NCBI GenBank assembly: GCA_949126835.1 | Contig: OX421497.1 | Coordinates: 14,637,679-14,701,678, forward strand | Direction: 5' to 3' | Origin: Anisus vortex | Lineage: Eukaryota; Mollusca; Gastropoda; Planorbidae | DNA length: 64,000 nt | In this document: positions 23,995 through 36,300 of the stretch, piece after piece | Numbering within the stretch: the stretch's first letter is position 1 | Layout: every line of letters starts with the position of its first letter | Position numbers and translations under genes: made by a program | The notes under the pieces: generated by a model | The model's database searches: none | Seen by the model: the letters and a program-made list of their open reading frames with translations, nothing else | What the model was told of the DNA's origin: nothing

Positions 23995-25094
23995 ACACAC
24001 AAACTTACATTTTCTAGGAGTCATGCATATGCTGTGGTATAAAAAAATGGGGAGGGGGAGCTGACTCAAGATCTGTTATTATTACAACTTTTGGTTGATT
24101 TGTATTTTTAACACAGCGCAATAAAACGCTCGCTAGTTTGCCTTTGATTGTGATGTACATGTAAGCAATCATCATCATCACCATCATCAATTCCATGAGC
24201 GCTGTGGTCGTTGGGGGAAGAGCGAATGAATACCTCGGCAGTCAGCTTTCTCCACTTTTGCCTATCTTGAGCGGTTGTCAAAAGTTGAGTAAATTGCAGC
24301 CCTGCCCAATACATTTACATTGTCGAACCAGCACACCCGCTGACGGCCTGAAGGATTGGTGGAGCAATGATAAAAGTAGGCAAATAAAAAAAAAGAAGAG
24401 AAAACCACAACCGTATAACTACTAAGTAATGTTTACATGTTATTTGGAATAGAACTAGACTATATATTATTACACTAACCAAATAGATGATGTTAGAAGT
24501 TTTAAGGGCGACTATAATAACGATTAACTAAATAGAGAAAAATAAGTGCGCTCATGGTTCACTATAATTGTAGTAACTACACATTAAATATTCTGTAATG
24601 TGACTTTTCGGGCAGACACGTTTTCAAAAAGCCTTAAAGTAATTTGACAACATGATTGTATAATATATGAAAGTAATAATTATATCCATTAGATATGGGT
24701 GCACGATGGCCAAGCAGTAGCACGTTCGACTGGATTACTGAAGGTGAGTGAGTACATCTCAATAAATGTGACGTCTGGATACTTCGAGGACATAGAATAT
24801 TATAAACATCACATTTCGGTTTCAGTAAAGTTAAACCAGATTTAAAGCTATTATCTGACTGACACTGTATATCGTTTGTTTTAAGGTTGTATTGAATTAA
24901 TTACGAATCTCTGAATAGGCCATATATGAAGTATAATAAGCAATCTTTCATTCCTGCACTCCTTAGACTTCGAAGAAAGTATGAATACAAAATGTTTTAA
25001 TATAATAATAATTTATGCAGCAAAAGATGTGCATCAGATTAAAAAATCTTTTTCATAAAAGGAACGTCTGTAATATATAATAAAAACATTAACA
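23995..25094. other. Intergenic; possible tRNA-like SINE scrap
   Basis: No supported gene. Near 24700-24740 the text GATGGCCAAGCAGTAGC resembles a tRNA-derived SINE A-box head, but no B box follows. An ATC trinucleotide run lies at 24168-24190. Confidence 0.35.
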
Positions 25095-25102
25095 GTATAG
25101 AG

Positions 25103-25308
25103 CAGGGATCGGCAACCTATGGCACGCGTGGCAGACTTGGCACGCCGAGGGATTTTCAATGGCACGTGGAAGAGTCTTTAACAGTCTATTCAGGTCTCTT
25201 CCAATAGAAATGTAATGCTACATCATGACGACTTTAAAGCTGTTGGCACGCTGAATGACTTAGAAATCGCACTTTGGCACACTGTTAACAAAAGATTACC
25301 GACCCCTG
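25103..25308. mobile_element. 206-bp hAT-type MITE
   Basis: Begins CAGGGATCGGCAACC and ends ACCGACCCCTG. The flanks GTATAGAG and GTCTAGAG are an 8-bp TSD with one mismatch. The interior is rich in TGGCACGC-like words also found in the elements at 3127 and 63416. Confidence 0.8.
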
Positions 25309-26050
25309 GTCTAGAGTATAACAATAAACGTCATATCTTTCCCTGTGTCTAAGGTAGTCGAACGTTTATCAATATCTTCCTAACATAATCTCTAACTAAC
25401 GTCATACTTTCTAGCGTCTTGCATCACTCCATTTATTTTGTAATTTTCCGTTCGTCTTCGAGATTATTTTTTAATATAACTTATTAATTATTAATTTATT
25501 TTATGGCATACCGTTTAAATGGGGTAACTTTGTACCACTTTTTTAATACTAAATAAATACTTTGATGATGTTAATAGCTCTAACTAGGGGGAACAACAAC
25601 TTAAAAACAAATAAATAAGTAAAAGACAATTATGTTGGAGATTAAAGGTTTATTTTAATATTTGTGGGGTGTTCAAAGTTAACTTCAAAGCTTTTTTTAA
25701 AAAAGTTTGTTCATATTCTCTTTCTGATTTTGTCCTTGTAGCGTTGAAGAAAGAAGTCAACACAACTGTAGCATGAATGTGCAGCTGATAGATATTGGTG
25801 CGCAAAAGACTGCACATTATGAATGTACAAATTTTGTTAAAGTAGAATACATATGATTAATGATTGATAATAGGCTAATGAATGTGTGGCAGTTAGTACT
25901 GAAGAGTATCGACATATTTGTACAAAGGTTATGCATTAGTTTCTTGTTGTTCTACTAGATCTCGATTGCTGTATATTCATTTTGTTACGCACCCTGAGTT
26001 AGAAAGAGAGAGCTAGCCGATGTTTTGGATGAAGTGATGTATCCTTAGTA

Positions 26051-26619
26051 CACTAGAAGTCCATTATTCCGGCATCCAACAGTCCGGAATGCCCGATAGT
26101 CCGGCATCGCTCCGGAAAATTGTAAAAATTTTGGTTCTTTCTAAAAGTGTGTCTTTAGATGCCAAAACGGAAGAAAAGGAAATAATCAGCTGGGCAGTAG
26201 CTGCAGAATCACTAAATAAGTTTATCCCTTTTACTGAGTCTATTACTAGCTACAGTGTTTCCAAAATTATTGATTTCCATATCATTAGAAATAAATTTTT
26301 TTACTAAACGCCAAAAGTCAAGAAATCAAAAAGACATTCGTGACTTTTTTAAATCTAAGTGAAAAATGTTTTACAGTACTTGTATATACATTATATCAAA
26401 TGTAAAATAAACTTTGTTGTATTTGCATACTGTATTTGTGGTTTCATTACTAACCTAATGATTCTTATAATTACGATGTATGTATATACGTAGTTAAAAA
26501 AACAAAGTACATTTGTTTTACGGCAAAGCCTACACTAAAAAGAAGGGGCACCGCCCAATAAACCGGAATTTTCGGCACCGAGCCGGTCTTTAACGTGCCG
26601 GATTATCGGACTTCTACTG
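26051..26619 (+). mobile_element. Pogo/Tigger-like deletion derivative
   Basis: 569 bp between TA dinucleotides. The ends CACTAGAAGTCCATTATTCC and GGATTATCGGACTTCTACTG are imperfect inverted repeats of the type seen in Tigger elements (AGAAGTCC...). It sits inside the larger TA-flanked element 25511-27450 and carries the end of a transposase frame. Confidence 0.7.
26312..26362 (+). pseudogene. Pogo/Tigger transposase C-terminal tip
   Basis: A 16-codon frame ending in IRDFFKSK and a TGA. Pogo/Tigger transposases commonly end in a 'K..I.DFF' motif. A frame at 26089-26307, one base out of phase, may be the preceding decayed part. Fragment only. Confidence 0.45.
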
Positions 26620-27784
26620 TATATCAAAGAGTTTCTATAAACCAAAGACGTAACAACAGCCATAACCAACCCTGTTGTTTTTAAACATATAAATAGACTT
26701 CTCTTGTTTGTCAAAGTATGATCTGACCACTTTTATTATGTTTGAGTCATAGTTAGTATGTCTTCGTAACAGGTGCTATAATTTCTTGCCCCTAGTTTTG
26801 GTTTGTAAGTCCATGGCATTTTTATTCTTAAATAGATGGGGTCAAACAAAAGATTTACAGATAGCCTTTTGTAATATATGGATTAAATTCTTTTAGCATA
26901 TCGACCTACTTTTTAAAAATATTTTACATTGTGGTAATTTTTACATTGTGGTAATTTTTACAAAAATGAACCTACAAATTCAAATTATCAGATGTCATAA
27001 TTAAAATTTTTTCTAACTTAATGGTCAAAAATTACCCCGAAATAGGTATAATTTTGGGGTAATTTTGCCCCCCCCCCCCCAATATTTTCCTTCTTAGGTT
27101 AAATAAAAACGTACAGACTTTAAATAAAGTCTTAAGCTTTCTATTTATTTATTTTAAAATGTAAAAATTGACCTACTTACTAGATTCGATGAATTTGTAG
27201 ACTCGTTTTTTTTTTAAGTATACAAATTTGACATGCAAATGGTGGTCATCTTGAAATGATTCGCATTCAGCAAATAATGGTGCAGAAAAGCAACAAATGA
27301 TCATCATATATTTCTTTTACATTTAAGTTTTAAAGAAAAAAAATAGTCCAGTTGAAAGAATTAAAAAAAATATTTAAACAATTTAAATAAAAACCTTTTT
27401 CTACCTGGCACAAAGATACCCCGAGGGCTCATAGTTACCCCATTTGACGGTAATAAAATAATTATATCTTTTGAACCCCAACACTTGCTCTGTATGTTAT
27501 TTGTACACTCATTAGCGCAAGAGTGAACGTCTGATTCCTTATTGATCATGTTTAAGTTGTTGCATGTACATTATATTTTCACTGGATGTTTTCAAATCAA
27601 GCACGACATTTTAATTAGTTATTTTAGAATCATTTTATTATTATTACTAATAATGTTTAGTTCATGCTCGCTTTTCTATTCTTGCTAAACGATTTTGTTA
27701 AGGACAAATCATCCATGACATATTAGGCAATCTCCACGTGCACAACTCAAGAGTTCTGTGGGACGACCTAGTATTATTTTTTTA

Positions 27785-27911
27785 TTCCCTTGTAACTTCC
27801 TTGTTCTAAGATCACAATAATTGTATATTCCCTTGTAACTTCCTTGTTCTAAGATCACAATAATTGTATATTCCCTTGTAACTTCCTTGTTCTAAGATCA
27901 CAATAATTGTT
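27785..27911. repeat. 43-bp tandem repeat, three copies
   Basis: Unit TTCCCTTGTAACTTCCTTGT plus 23 more bases, repeated at 27785, 27828 and 27871 with almost no divergence. Confidence 0.9.
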
Positions 27912-27948
27912 ATGTACCTAAATATAGAACCATTGACAATCCACTGCT

Positions 27949-28520
27949 GTAACTCCCAGCGCGGCTTCACCGGCCTGGGGCTACGCTATCGCCAACAATT
28001 CAGGACGGCTGGTGGAGGAGCTATGCAACAGCACGACGCTTTTTCGATTACAGGGTACCGATACCCCACCTACTTTTTTCCACACGGGAAATGGTAGTGA
28101 ATCGAGGCCAGATCTCACACTCGTGAGAACTGGGACGGGTCTGACAAGGATCGAGGTGTGTGGCAGCAACTAAAACGGCCAAATCGAGCTGATCCGTGGT
28201 GGAGACTCCGCAGGAAAGAAAATGCAACGATTGCCCAGTTCCGGACAGGACACTGTCCCATTGGTGCCAATTCCGAACGATTTAGGCCAAATTTCGACTC
28301 GCGGTGTCGTCATTGATTTGAAGCAGAAAGACTGTCGAGCATTTGCTTTTAGACTGCCCTGCCTTGCAGGAGGAAAGAGTGGATGAGAACAGTCAACTGT
28401 TTGCACCGAACCTATATGGCGATTTAGCTGTGCTACGTAGTACAAGTGTGTTAGTCCTCCGAGTCTCGGTTCGATCACTCCGGTGAAGTGATGTTTAAAT
28501 TCTGGTTCTCCCAGCACTAA
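27949..28520 (+). pseudogene. LINE remnant: endonuclease tail fused to C-terminal Cys/His region
   Basis: More GC-rich than its surroundings. From about 27973 the plus frame reads AWGYAIANNSGRLVEELC, then SRPDLTLVRTGTG, which matches the end of an AP-type endonuclease domain of a non-LTR retrotransposon. About 40 codons later comes FRTGHCPIGANSERF and CRH, then (after an in-frame TGA and a frameshift) HLLLDCPALQEERV. This is the Cys/His segment found after reverse transcriptase in such elements. The reverse transcriptase itself is missing, so an internal deletion joined the two ends. The tail continues to about 28620 without a frame. Confidence 0.75.
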
Positions 28521-28620
28521 TAAAAGCTCTGCTCTCCTCTGTTGGCCGCCCTCCCCAATTCCCCATTTTCCTTGTCCACTCGACCCCTCTGTGCTGTAAA
28601 ACTACCTTTACGCCCTTGTG

Positions 28621-29440
28621 TGCACATGATCTCAATCATATCAATAAAATAATTTAGGTCAATGAAATGAATTAGCCAATTGAAATGTTGATAAGGTCGC
28701 ATCCACCTATGTTTCATTCTAAGATTGGTCATTTTTAGTATGGAGCTTTCTGTTGTAAAACAGTCTTAGATTAAGCTCACAATATTCAATTCACAAGTTT
28801 GTAGTGATATAATTTTCTATTGTTTGTATTTGGAATATATTATTATATTTCTCGCTTGATTGAATTTATTGTACGCGCCATCAGTATCATTAAAAGCTAT
28901 AGGTTATCCCGTGAATAAAATTAAGGAGCAGCAATATGGCCAAGAGTATTTCTAAAAAATCAAAAAAAAAAAATTAATAAAAAAAATGCAGCTCTATCAG
29001 TTGGAATAATTTTTATACAACTTAGAATATAGCGCTTTTAGAAAAATTACCCATTTTTGCCGCGAGCTCTAAATGGAACAGTATTTCTTAGTATTACTTT
29101 CCACAAAGCTAGAATACATAGGAATAAAAAGCTAGCTTGGTGAGATACTTATTGTTGGTGTAAGAATCTAATATTTTTGTAGAACTGAATTCTTATGTAT
29201 TTAGTTATATTTTTGTAAAATCTCACTTTCTCAAGTTCTTTGTTTTTCACAATTTCTTTTTAAATGTACATAAATTTTGTTTGTTTTTTTCTTTTCTTTT
29301 TTATTTCTGGTTTTTTATTTTCATTTTTTTTCTCATATTTTTTTTAAGACTTAAGGATCCATTTCTCTAATCTTACATTGTATTTACAGATTTTCGGCAA
29401 AGTTTGTCTTTCTAGTTAACTCTAGATTCTAGATAAATAA
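28621..29440. other. AT-rich intergenic sequence
   Basis: No supported gene, RNA or repeat unit; several homopolymer A and T runs. Confidence 0.5.
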
Positions 29441-29763
29441 CTAAAATATATATTTGTATGTACAATGTCATGACCTTTATCTAAAATATATATTTGTATG
29501 TACAATGTCATGACCATTATCTAAAATATATATTTGTATGTACAAAGTCATGACCATTATCTAAAATATATATTTGTATGTACAATGCCATGACCATTAT
29601 CTAAAATATATATTTGTATGTACAATGTCATGACCATTATCTAAATATATATTTGTATGTACAATGTCATGACCATTATCTAAAATATATATATTTGTAT
29701 GTACAATGTCATGACCATTATCTAAAATATATATGTGTATGTACAATGTCATGACCATTATTT
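29441..29763. repeat. 40-bp tandem repeat, eight copies
   Basis: Unit CTAAAATATATATTTGTATG plus TACAATGTCATGACCATTAT. Copies start every 40 bases from 29441, with small length changes in the sixth and seventh. Confidence 0.92.
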
Positions 29764-30750
29764 ATACGCACTTGATAAAAATCAAGGAGAGCATTATAGT
29801 ATGACGTCATGATAACATTGTAACATCTGAAGAGGGGGAGCTTATTACAAAGTATAAAAAGAATATGCATACACTTATACAACAATATCTATCAATGTTT
29901 AGTCATTCAACAGTAGTTTCATTGTTCTTTTAATGTGCATAGCCTTCTATCTTTAGAATAGATTTCTAATAAATTCTATGTGTTTTTTAATATAAGATAT
30001 ATATATAAAAATATTAACAACGAAAATGGTCTTTATAGAGTTAACCGTCAATTACATCATGTTGCCATTTGGCAAGAATTCATTTCTTTCATTATTTTAT
30101 GACTATAGGCTTTCAATTGAATTTTAAGAGTGATACAACCTGTATCGAAGAACAATGTTTTGAATGATCAGTCGCATACAAGTGTGTTGAATGGGCCAAA
30201 TATCCAGACTGTTGATGGCCTTATAGGACAGAGATTGCGTCACTGAAGATTGCGATATTAGCTTCCACCCATGACACATTCTCAAACATTGTCAAAACAA
30301 AATGACTATAAAAAAAAGACATGTAGCCGTGAGACTCACGCTATGCATCTCAGCTATCAAAAGTCAAAGTGTTTTATATAGTTTAACATCATTGCAGTTT
30401 TTAAAATATGCATTTTTAGTTTTATCTAAAAATATATTTAATTTCTTAGATTCATACATTTTAAATATAAATAATTCTCCTTAAGAATGTTTTTATCTTT
30501 TATAAGCATCATTTTTTATAACATTTATGCTTTTTTTTAAATATATCTATTGTAATGCATTTATTGCCATTATTCTTGTCAATAGTTTTAAAAAAATCAT
30601 TCATTTAGAATTTTTATTGTTTTTGTCTTTATTTTACTTGTACTCTAATGTTTTTACCATATAGACGCAGTGTTGCCATATGGCAACATACCATCAAAAT
30701 CATTATTTTTTGTTTTCAAATAATGGCTCTTTTAACTCAAATACATGTGG
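29764..30750. other. AT-rich intergenic sequence
   Basis: Nothing recognised. The short plus frame at 30302-30484 has no detectable motif. Confidence 0.45.
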
Positions 30751-31740
30751 TGATCTGACACTCATAGTCCTACTAGATCTTAGCGCTGCTTTTGATGTCA
30801 TTGACTATGGAATACTCCTGTCAAGACTTCAGTATGAGGTTGGCATCACTGAGACAGCTCTTCGCTGGTTCAGTTCCTACCTGACCAACAGGACTCAGCG
30901 AGTTATAGTAAATCTGGCCTCTTCACAAGAAACTCCCCTTGCCTGTGGGGTACCACGGGGTTCAGTTTTAGGGCCCTTCTTATTCTCCGTGTATACAAGT
31001 AAGCTTGGCAAAATTATCGAGACCCATTGTGCATCTCGTAAATTTTTAGCAGATGACACGGTGCTTTACAAGAGTTTTCGCCCTGATTCGTCTGCCTGCG
31101 CTGCTGCTGTTGGCGATGTGGAGGAGTGCTGTCAAACAGGTAAGGCATGGATGGCTGCAAACCGACTTAAATTAAATGATGACAAGACAGAGGAAATTAT
31201 CTGTGGTTCTGATGTCAGTCTTCGGAAAATCTCTATTACTACGATTAAGGTTGGGGCTTCCGAGACAACGTTGTCCAACACGGTTAGAGACCTTGGCCTT
31301 TTTATTGATAATAAATTATCAATGGTTCCACATATCAGTGCTGTGGTTAAGGCTTGTTCGTCTCATCTACGTTCCCTGGGTCAGCTGCGACCTCAACTCA
31401 ATAGAAGGACGGCCAATACCGTAGCAGTCTCTCTTATCCAGTCAAGGTTGGATTACTGCAATAGTTGCCTGTGGGGTTTGCTCCAGAACCAGCTGCAGAG
31501 ATTACAGAGAGTGGACAACACCGCGGCGCGCATTGTTTCGGGAGTGAGGAGGCAAAATCATATCTCCCCAACACCATAAGATCTCCACTGGCTCCCAGTG
31601 ATGAAGCGAATAGAACACAAAATTATGTCCATTACATAAAGATGCATAAAGGGCATTGCTCCTTCTTATCTTCGAGAGCTTATCTCAAGGCATGAACCAT
31701 CTAGGAAACTGCGATCTTCAACACAGTCACCCCTCAAAAC
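30751..31740 (+). pseudogene. CR1/L2-like LINE, 5'-truncated reverse transcriptase
   Basis: The frame runs to TAA near 31577 and continues recognisably past it. Motifs in order: LLDLSAAFDVIDY, GVPRGSVLGPFLFSVYT, FLADDTVLY (catalytic site with Leu where Tyr or Phe is usual), ANRLKLNDDKTE, DYCNSCLWGL and NTAARIVSG. These are typical of CR1/L2-type LINE reverse transcriptases. After two stops (31577, about 31637) the frame still shows LHWLPV and APSYLRELI, the conserved C-terminal region. The fingers part of the reverse transcriptase and all of ORF1 and the endonuclease are missing, as in the usual 5' truncation. It ends near a C and A-rich run at about 31796-31816. Confidence 0.88.
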
Positions 31741-31829
31741 TCATATACTCTTTATAAACTGTCTTTAGCAATATCAACTAATTATCCTTAACCCTCCCCC
31801 CCCCCTCCAAAAAAAGGAACAAAGATTAT

Positions 31830-32405
31830 TTATAAAAAAATGGTTTATTGGAGGAATAGTGCAAATCATAGAATATAATGTGTATTATAGTCAATGGTAC
31901 ATATATTAGAAACATTAAAAGAAACTAAACAGTTTAAGAACAATAACTTATAAAAATAGATATTATTGTTCATATACACATTTAAGCCTATGTATATAAG
32001 TCATGCCCCCCCCCCTTTTTTTTCTCGGTTGCTATGCCTACGGTTATAATGTCTGGCCTAACAAAAGTAGTATCAAAGTATCCCCGTTAAACCCATTTTG
32101 ATAGACATTTTAATATCATTAATTAGATTCGTCATTACTTAAATTTAAAACCGCGACTTATGCCTACTTTACTTCTGTATCCTTTTTCTCCAACTTTTGA
32201 ACATGCAATAAAAAAATATACACACAATTCTAAAAATAAAATAAAAATAACATTAAACAAAATATTTTACTCCTATAGTTTCCCACGGTCTATTTCTAGT
32301 TATTATTTTAATAATTATATATGAGTGTGTGCGTGCGTTTGTGTAGTGAATAGAAGATGATTATTATGCAAGACTGACTTAGGGTCATTTATAGCTGATA
32401 GGAAA
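31830..32405. other. AT-rich intergenic sequence
   Basis: No gene seen. It contains a C-run followed by a T-run at 32007-32024. Confidence 0.45.
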
Positions 32406-32410
32406 TAAAA

Positions 32411-32676
32411 AGTATCCCGTCGGACCAAATTGATCCATGGGGCCGATGAAGCAGCGTTCACCAGTATATGTGTTCACGGCATACTAGAAGATTGTGTGGC
32501 CAGCACAATGCCCAGTAGCCTTTATTTTACCCCAACTAAAGCTAGGTACCCATCAGAGTATGTTAGAGTCAGGGATACCCTCCTAACCAGGGAACAACTT
32601 CTAGCCTTCACCAAGATTCGAACCCAGGACCTCTGCTACGCCAGCCGAATGCGTTGCTGCTCGGCCACCGCTCCTA
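32411..32676 (-). mobile_element. tRNA-derived SINE, near complete
   Basis: On the minus strand the head carries an A box TGGCCGAGCAG (32657-32667) and a B box GGGTTCGAATC (32615-32625), 31 bp apart as in tRNA promoters. The body ends GATCAATTTGGTCCGACGGG near 32415. Related copies are 50725-50930 (plus) and part of 48721-48950. Flanks AAAAGT on both sides may be a short TSD. Confidence 0.82.
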
Positions 32677-32689
32677 AAAGTGGTATTAT

Positions 32690-32905
32690 TTGGCTGTATG
32701 GATCAAATTGGCCCTATGGATTAATTTGGCCCTATGGATTAATTTGGCTCTATGGATTAATTTGGCCCTATGGACTAATTTGGCCTTATGGATTAATTTG
32801 GCCCTATGGACTAATTTGGCCTTATGGATTAATTTGGCCTCATGGATTAATTTGGCCCTATGGATTAATTCGGCCCTATGCATCAATTTGGTCCCACGGG
32901 ATAAA
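32690..32905 (+). repeat. 18-bp minisatellite made of a SINE tail motif
   Basis: About 11 copies of an 18-bp unit like ATTAATTTGGCCCTATGG, with variants. The array ends with CATCAATTTGGTCCCACGGG, which is the 3' terminus of the SINE family at 32411-32676 and 50725-50930. It therefore looks like internal amplification of the SINE's last bases. Open frames through it on both strands are by-products. Confidence 0.85.
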
Positions 32906-33285
32906 GAAAAAAGTGTTTATATATAGTCTCCCTTTAAACTTCATGCACCACATCTACTTAACCCTTTGTGTGTAAATCTACTTTCAATATTTATCATTTT
33001 TTTATGTTAATCCAAATTATGTAAAATGCTTCTAATATCACACATTTACGTGCAAAGTCGAGCGGTGTACTAGCATAATAAAAGTCCATATCAATACAGA
33101 TACCAGGACTTAACTATATACAAACAAATGAGACTTAGTTACATAATGATCATTTCATGAAGAAAAATATAAGCAATACAAATACAAGATACATTGATCT
33201 GAAATATATGATGAAGATATAGAATCGGGTGAAACGTTGAGAGTTTGTTTTAAAGTGCAGGTTCCCTGGTAATTAGCAATCAGTA

Positions 33286-33377
33286 TTAAAGAATAGAGTC
33301 TGTAATAACATATGAACGTCTTCCATCAGTTTTGCTTTCGTCATATACTTCCATCGTCAGCGATGATCTCGCTATTT
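33286..33377 (-). CDS. Last coding exon, tyrosine-containing cytoplasmic tail
   Basis: The acceptor TTTGTGCCTGTTTCAG has a good pyrimidine tract. The exon enters in phase 1 and encodes 29 residues, including TMEVYDESKTDGRRSYVI, ending at TAA (33286-33288). Joined to the previous exon the split codon becomes Glu, creating YSEI at the junction. Three tyrosines (YSEI, VYDE, SYVI) in a short polar tail look like SH2 or adaptor docking candidates, though none is a strict ITIM. The 92-nt length fits the upstream phase exactly. No clear AATAAA signal was seen close downstream. Confidence 0.55.
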
Positions 33378-36300
33378 CTGAAACAGGCACAAAGTAAACA
33401 TTATAAATTAGTTTATACTTATCAAGTAAAAACGAAAAGTATAGAGTCTAATATATATATACTTTTTACAAATACTATAAAATGGTTGTGTATATTTATA
33501 AAATTAAGAAATCTCATTTAATGGAAATAACACAGTAATAGTTTGGAACAATAAAATTGTCAAAGTCATGATTACATGATAAAAAAGTCTAGTAGATTAG
33601 AAAAAGGTCTGATTGCTAAAAGAACTTTTGAAAATCCCTCTCCTTCCCCATCTCAACAAAAATGGTTTCTGTAGCTTAGATTAAATGTACATATTCAATA
33701 AATTTTAATAGATCCATTTCATGGCTGTTTAACTTTCATTTTATAATCCATTATATCAGACTATTTAAAAAGTTATAGACTGTAGTTATAATAATTAAGA
33801 AGAAATGAAAATCTCTGATTCCGTAAAAATAATTTAAATTAATTATTTATAATGAAGAGCACATGGAATATTGAGTTAAGAATTTCACCATTTTTATTTT
33901 ACATAATGTTTCTTAAAAACGGGTTACACAAATTAATCCTCAAACATGTATACGTAGAATATGCAAACATTTACTGTGTGTAAATTGTTTAATATAGCAT
34001 TTAAGAATGTATATAAGTTAAGAAATTCAAGATAATAATGTAATAGGCCCAGCTATCTTGAAAAAGACTAAAACAAAAAGTAAATCAATACAAATAGATG
34101 TCACTATCACTATGAAAAACAATTAATTGTTAGAACATAATAGTATTCCAACGGAAGCTCTATAAGGTAAAAATTTATTTTGTTCTGTGTTTTTTTTCAG
34201 TCAATAAAGTTGTATTAGTTAACCCATAGTACAATGACTTGCTTCCATTTTTGTTAGCTTGCAGAAAGGCTTTTTATTATACATTTAAAATAATAGCTTT
34301 TTTCTATTCTGGACATATTTCTTTATGTTATTTATCATCTTAAAAGTCATTTCCATTGCTAAGTTTTTTGTAGCTCGCCTTTAAAAAAAAACAGTCTAAA
34401 AACATTTTCTTCTACTTCAAACAGGTATGTGTAAAAAAAAAATGCTTACTTTATTAATTATGGCAAATAAGATATGTTTTTATATACTTTAATCTATTCT
34501 GAATTCCATGAATATAAAATTGTTACTTGACTAGAAAAGTTCCATTGAACTTCAGATCGAAATATAAATGCACTCCAGCAAAGTGCTGGGACACGAGAGG
34601 GATACGTGTCTTTTAAGAGAAATGCACTCTGGGGGAGTGCAAATGTCAAATATACTATCAAAATATGCTTATATTTCTTCATATTTTTATCAAATAAACA
34701 ATTGTGATGCTTTTATTATGTAAAATACTGCATAATTAAAATGCATTTAAATCATTAAGAACATAAATTTGATAAATCATGTAGACTAATTAGCTTTTGC
34801 AGTTTATGAAAACGTTATACAATGAATGCTGGGTTTACATTATTGGAAATAGAAGACGAGATGATAAATGTCACTGTTTGTATAACACCACCTGATGATA
34901 GATCTGTAATGATGGTGACAGTAAGGAATAAGATGACCACTTGGATATTTTGTACAGTCTTATGTGTGTACCGCTGAGCAGTTAGGATTCTTTGGACTAG
35001 GCGGTACTGTTGTGATGAACCTGATCTGCTAAATAGCTGAGCTTTATTTCCACTGGACATTTGATAACTTCATTCTCACGTGCATTGTATTGCTGTCAAG
35101 GGCATTGGAGCCACTGGGACTATGAAACAGAAATGCCCCTTACAAGATGCGTCCTAGCTGTGTTAAAGGTATCAAGGTTCAATAAATTTTCAACTGGACT
35201 CCAACCTCAACTTGCTAATAGCAAACCTGTCCTACCAGTAGGACAATCAAGGAGATGGTCTCGTCAACAATGACAGCACATCATGAATGATAAACCTGAC
35301 CTAAACAGACAGTGCGATGCCACAATGGGAAGCATGGATAGGGCTAACCAAAACATAAAAAAATACACATTTCTGTGAAAACCAAAAAGTGGTGTTGGCC
35401 TTTTGTCTTTCATACTTTAGAGATTGCTTGTAGAATGCCTGGTTACTACGCAGGTAAAGGCATTCTGTAGAAGTTATGAAGCTTTTGGCATTTCATCACA
35501 AAGTATTCAATAGTGTCTGCGTGTCAGCATGATGAACGGTATTCCAAGGAATCCACCACCTACACCACACCTACACCACACCTACACCACACCTACACCA
35601 CACCTACACCACACCTACACCACACCTACACCACACCTACACCACACCTACACCACACCTACACCACACCTACACCACACCTACACCACACCTACACCAC
35701 ACCTACACCACACCTACACCACACCTACACCACACCTACACCACACCTACACCACACCTACACCACACCTACACCACACCTACACCACACCTACACCACA
35801 CCTACACCACACCTACACCACACCTACACCACACCTACACCACACCTACACCACACCTACACCACACCTACACCACACCTACACCACACCTACACCACAC
35901 CTACACCACACCTACACCACACCTACACCACACCTACACCACACCTACACCACACCTACACCACACCTACACCACACCTACACCACACCTACACCACACC
36001 TACACCACACCTACACCACACCTACACCACACCTACACCACACCTACACCACACCTACACCACACCTACACCACACCTACACCACACCTACACCACACCT
36101 ACACCACACTTACACCACACTTACACCAAACCTACACCACACCTACACCACACCTACACCACACCTACACCACAGTTTTCTAGGGTCAGCGACAGGGTCA
36201 TGTTAGATTTGAATGGACACTTTTCTTCTGACTCTACTGTACAAAAATAGTTTGCAAAATGACGTCGCAATTATCGACAATGTGCCTGAAATAAAATGTT

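Larger units (their letters stand above)
25511..27450. mobile_element. TA-flanked DNA transposon remnant (mariner-like?)
   Basis: Inverted ends: CCGTTTAAATGGGGTAACTT at the left and AGTTACCCCATTTGACGG at the right, each next to TA. The GGGGTAA motif recurs inside (27042-27065). The 1940-bp span includes the inserted element 26051-26619, so the original was about 1.37 kb. The TA duplication suggests the Tc1/mariner superfamily. No transposase of its own was recognised. Confidence 0.55.

Noticed and set aside
32430..32975. 181-codon plus-strand frame with repeated WPYGLI units
   Set aside because: It runs through a SINE in antisense and then an 18-bp minisatellite (a multiple of three, so the frame stays open). 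No gene features.
34815..35060. 81-codon minus-strand frame with a hydrophobic segment and SISNNVNP, reminiscent of a GPCR helix end
   Set aside because: No other helices, no convincing splice sites and an upstream stop. The resemblance is too short to call.
35513..36250. 245- and 225-codon Thr/Pro/His-rich frames
   Set aside because: Direct product of the 11-bp CTACACCACAC array; all frames are open and give the same 11-residue repeat.
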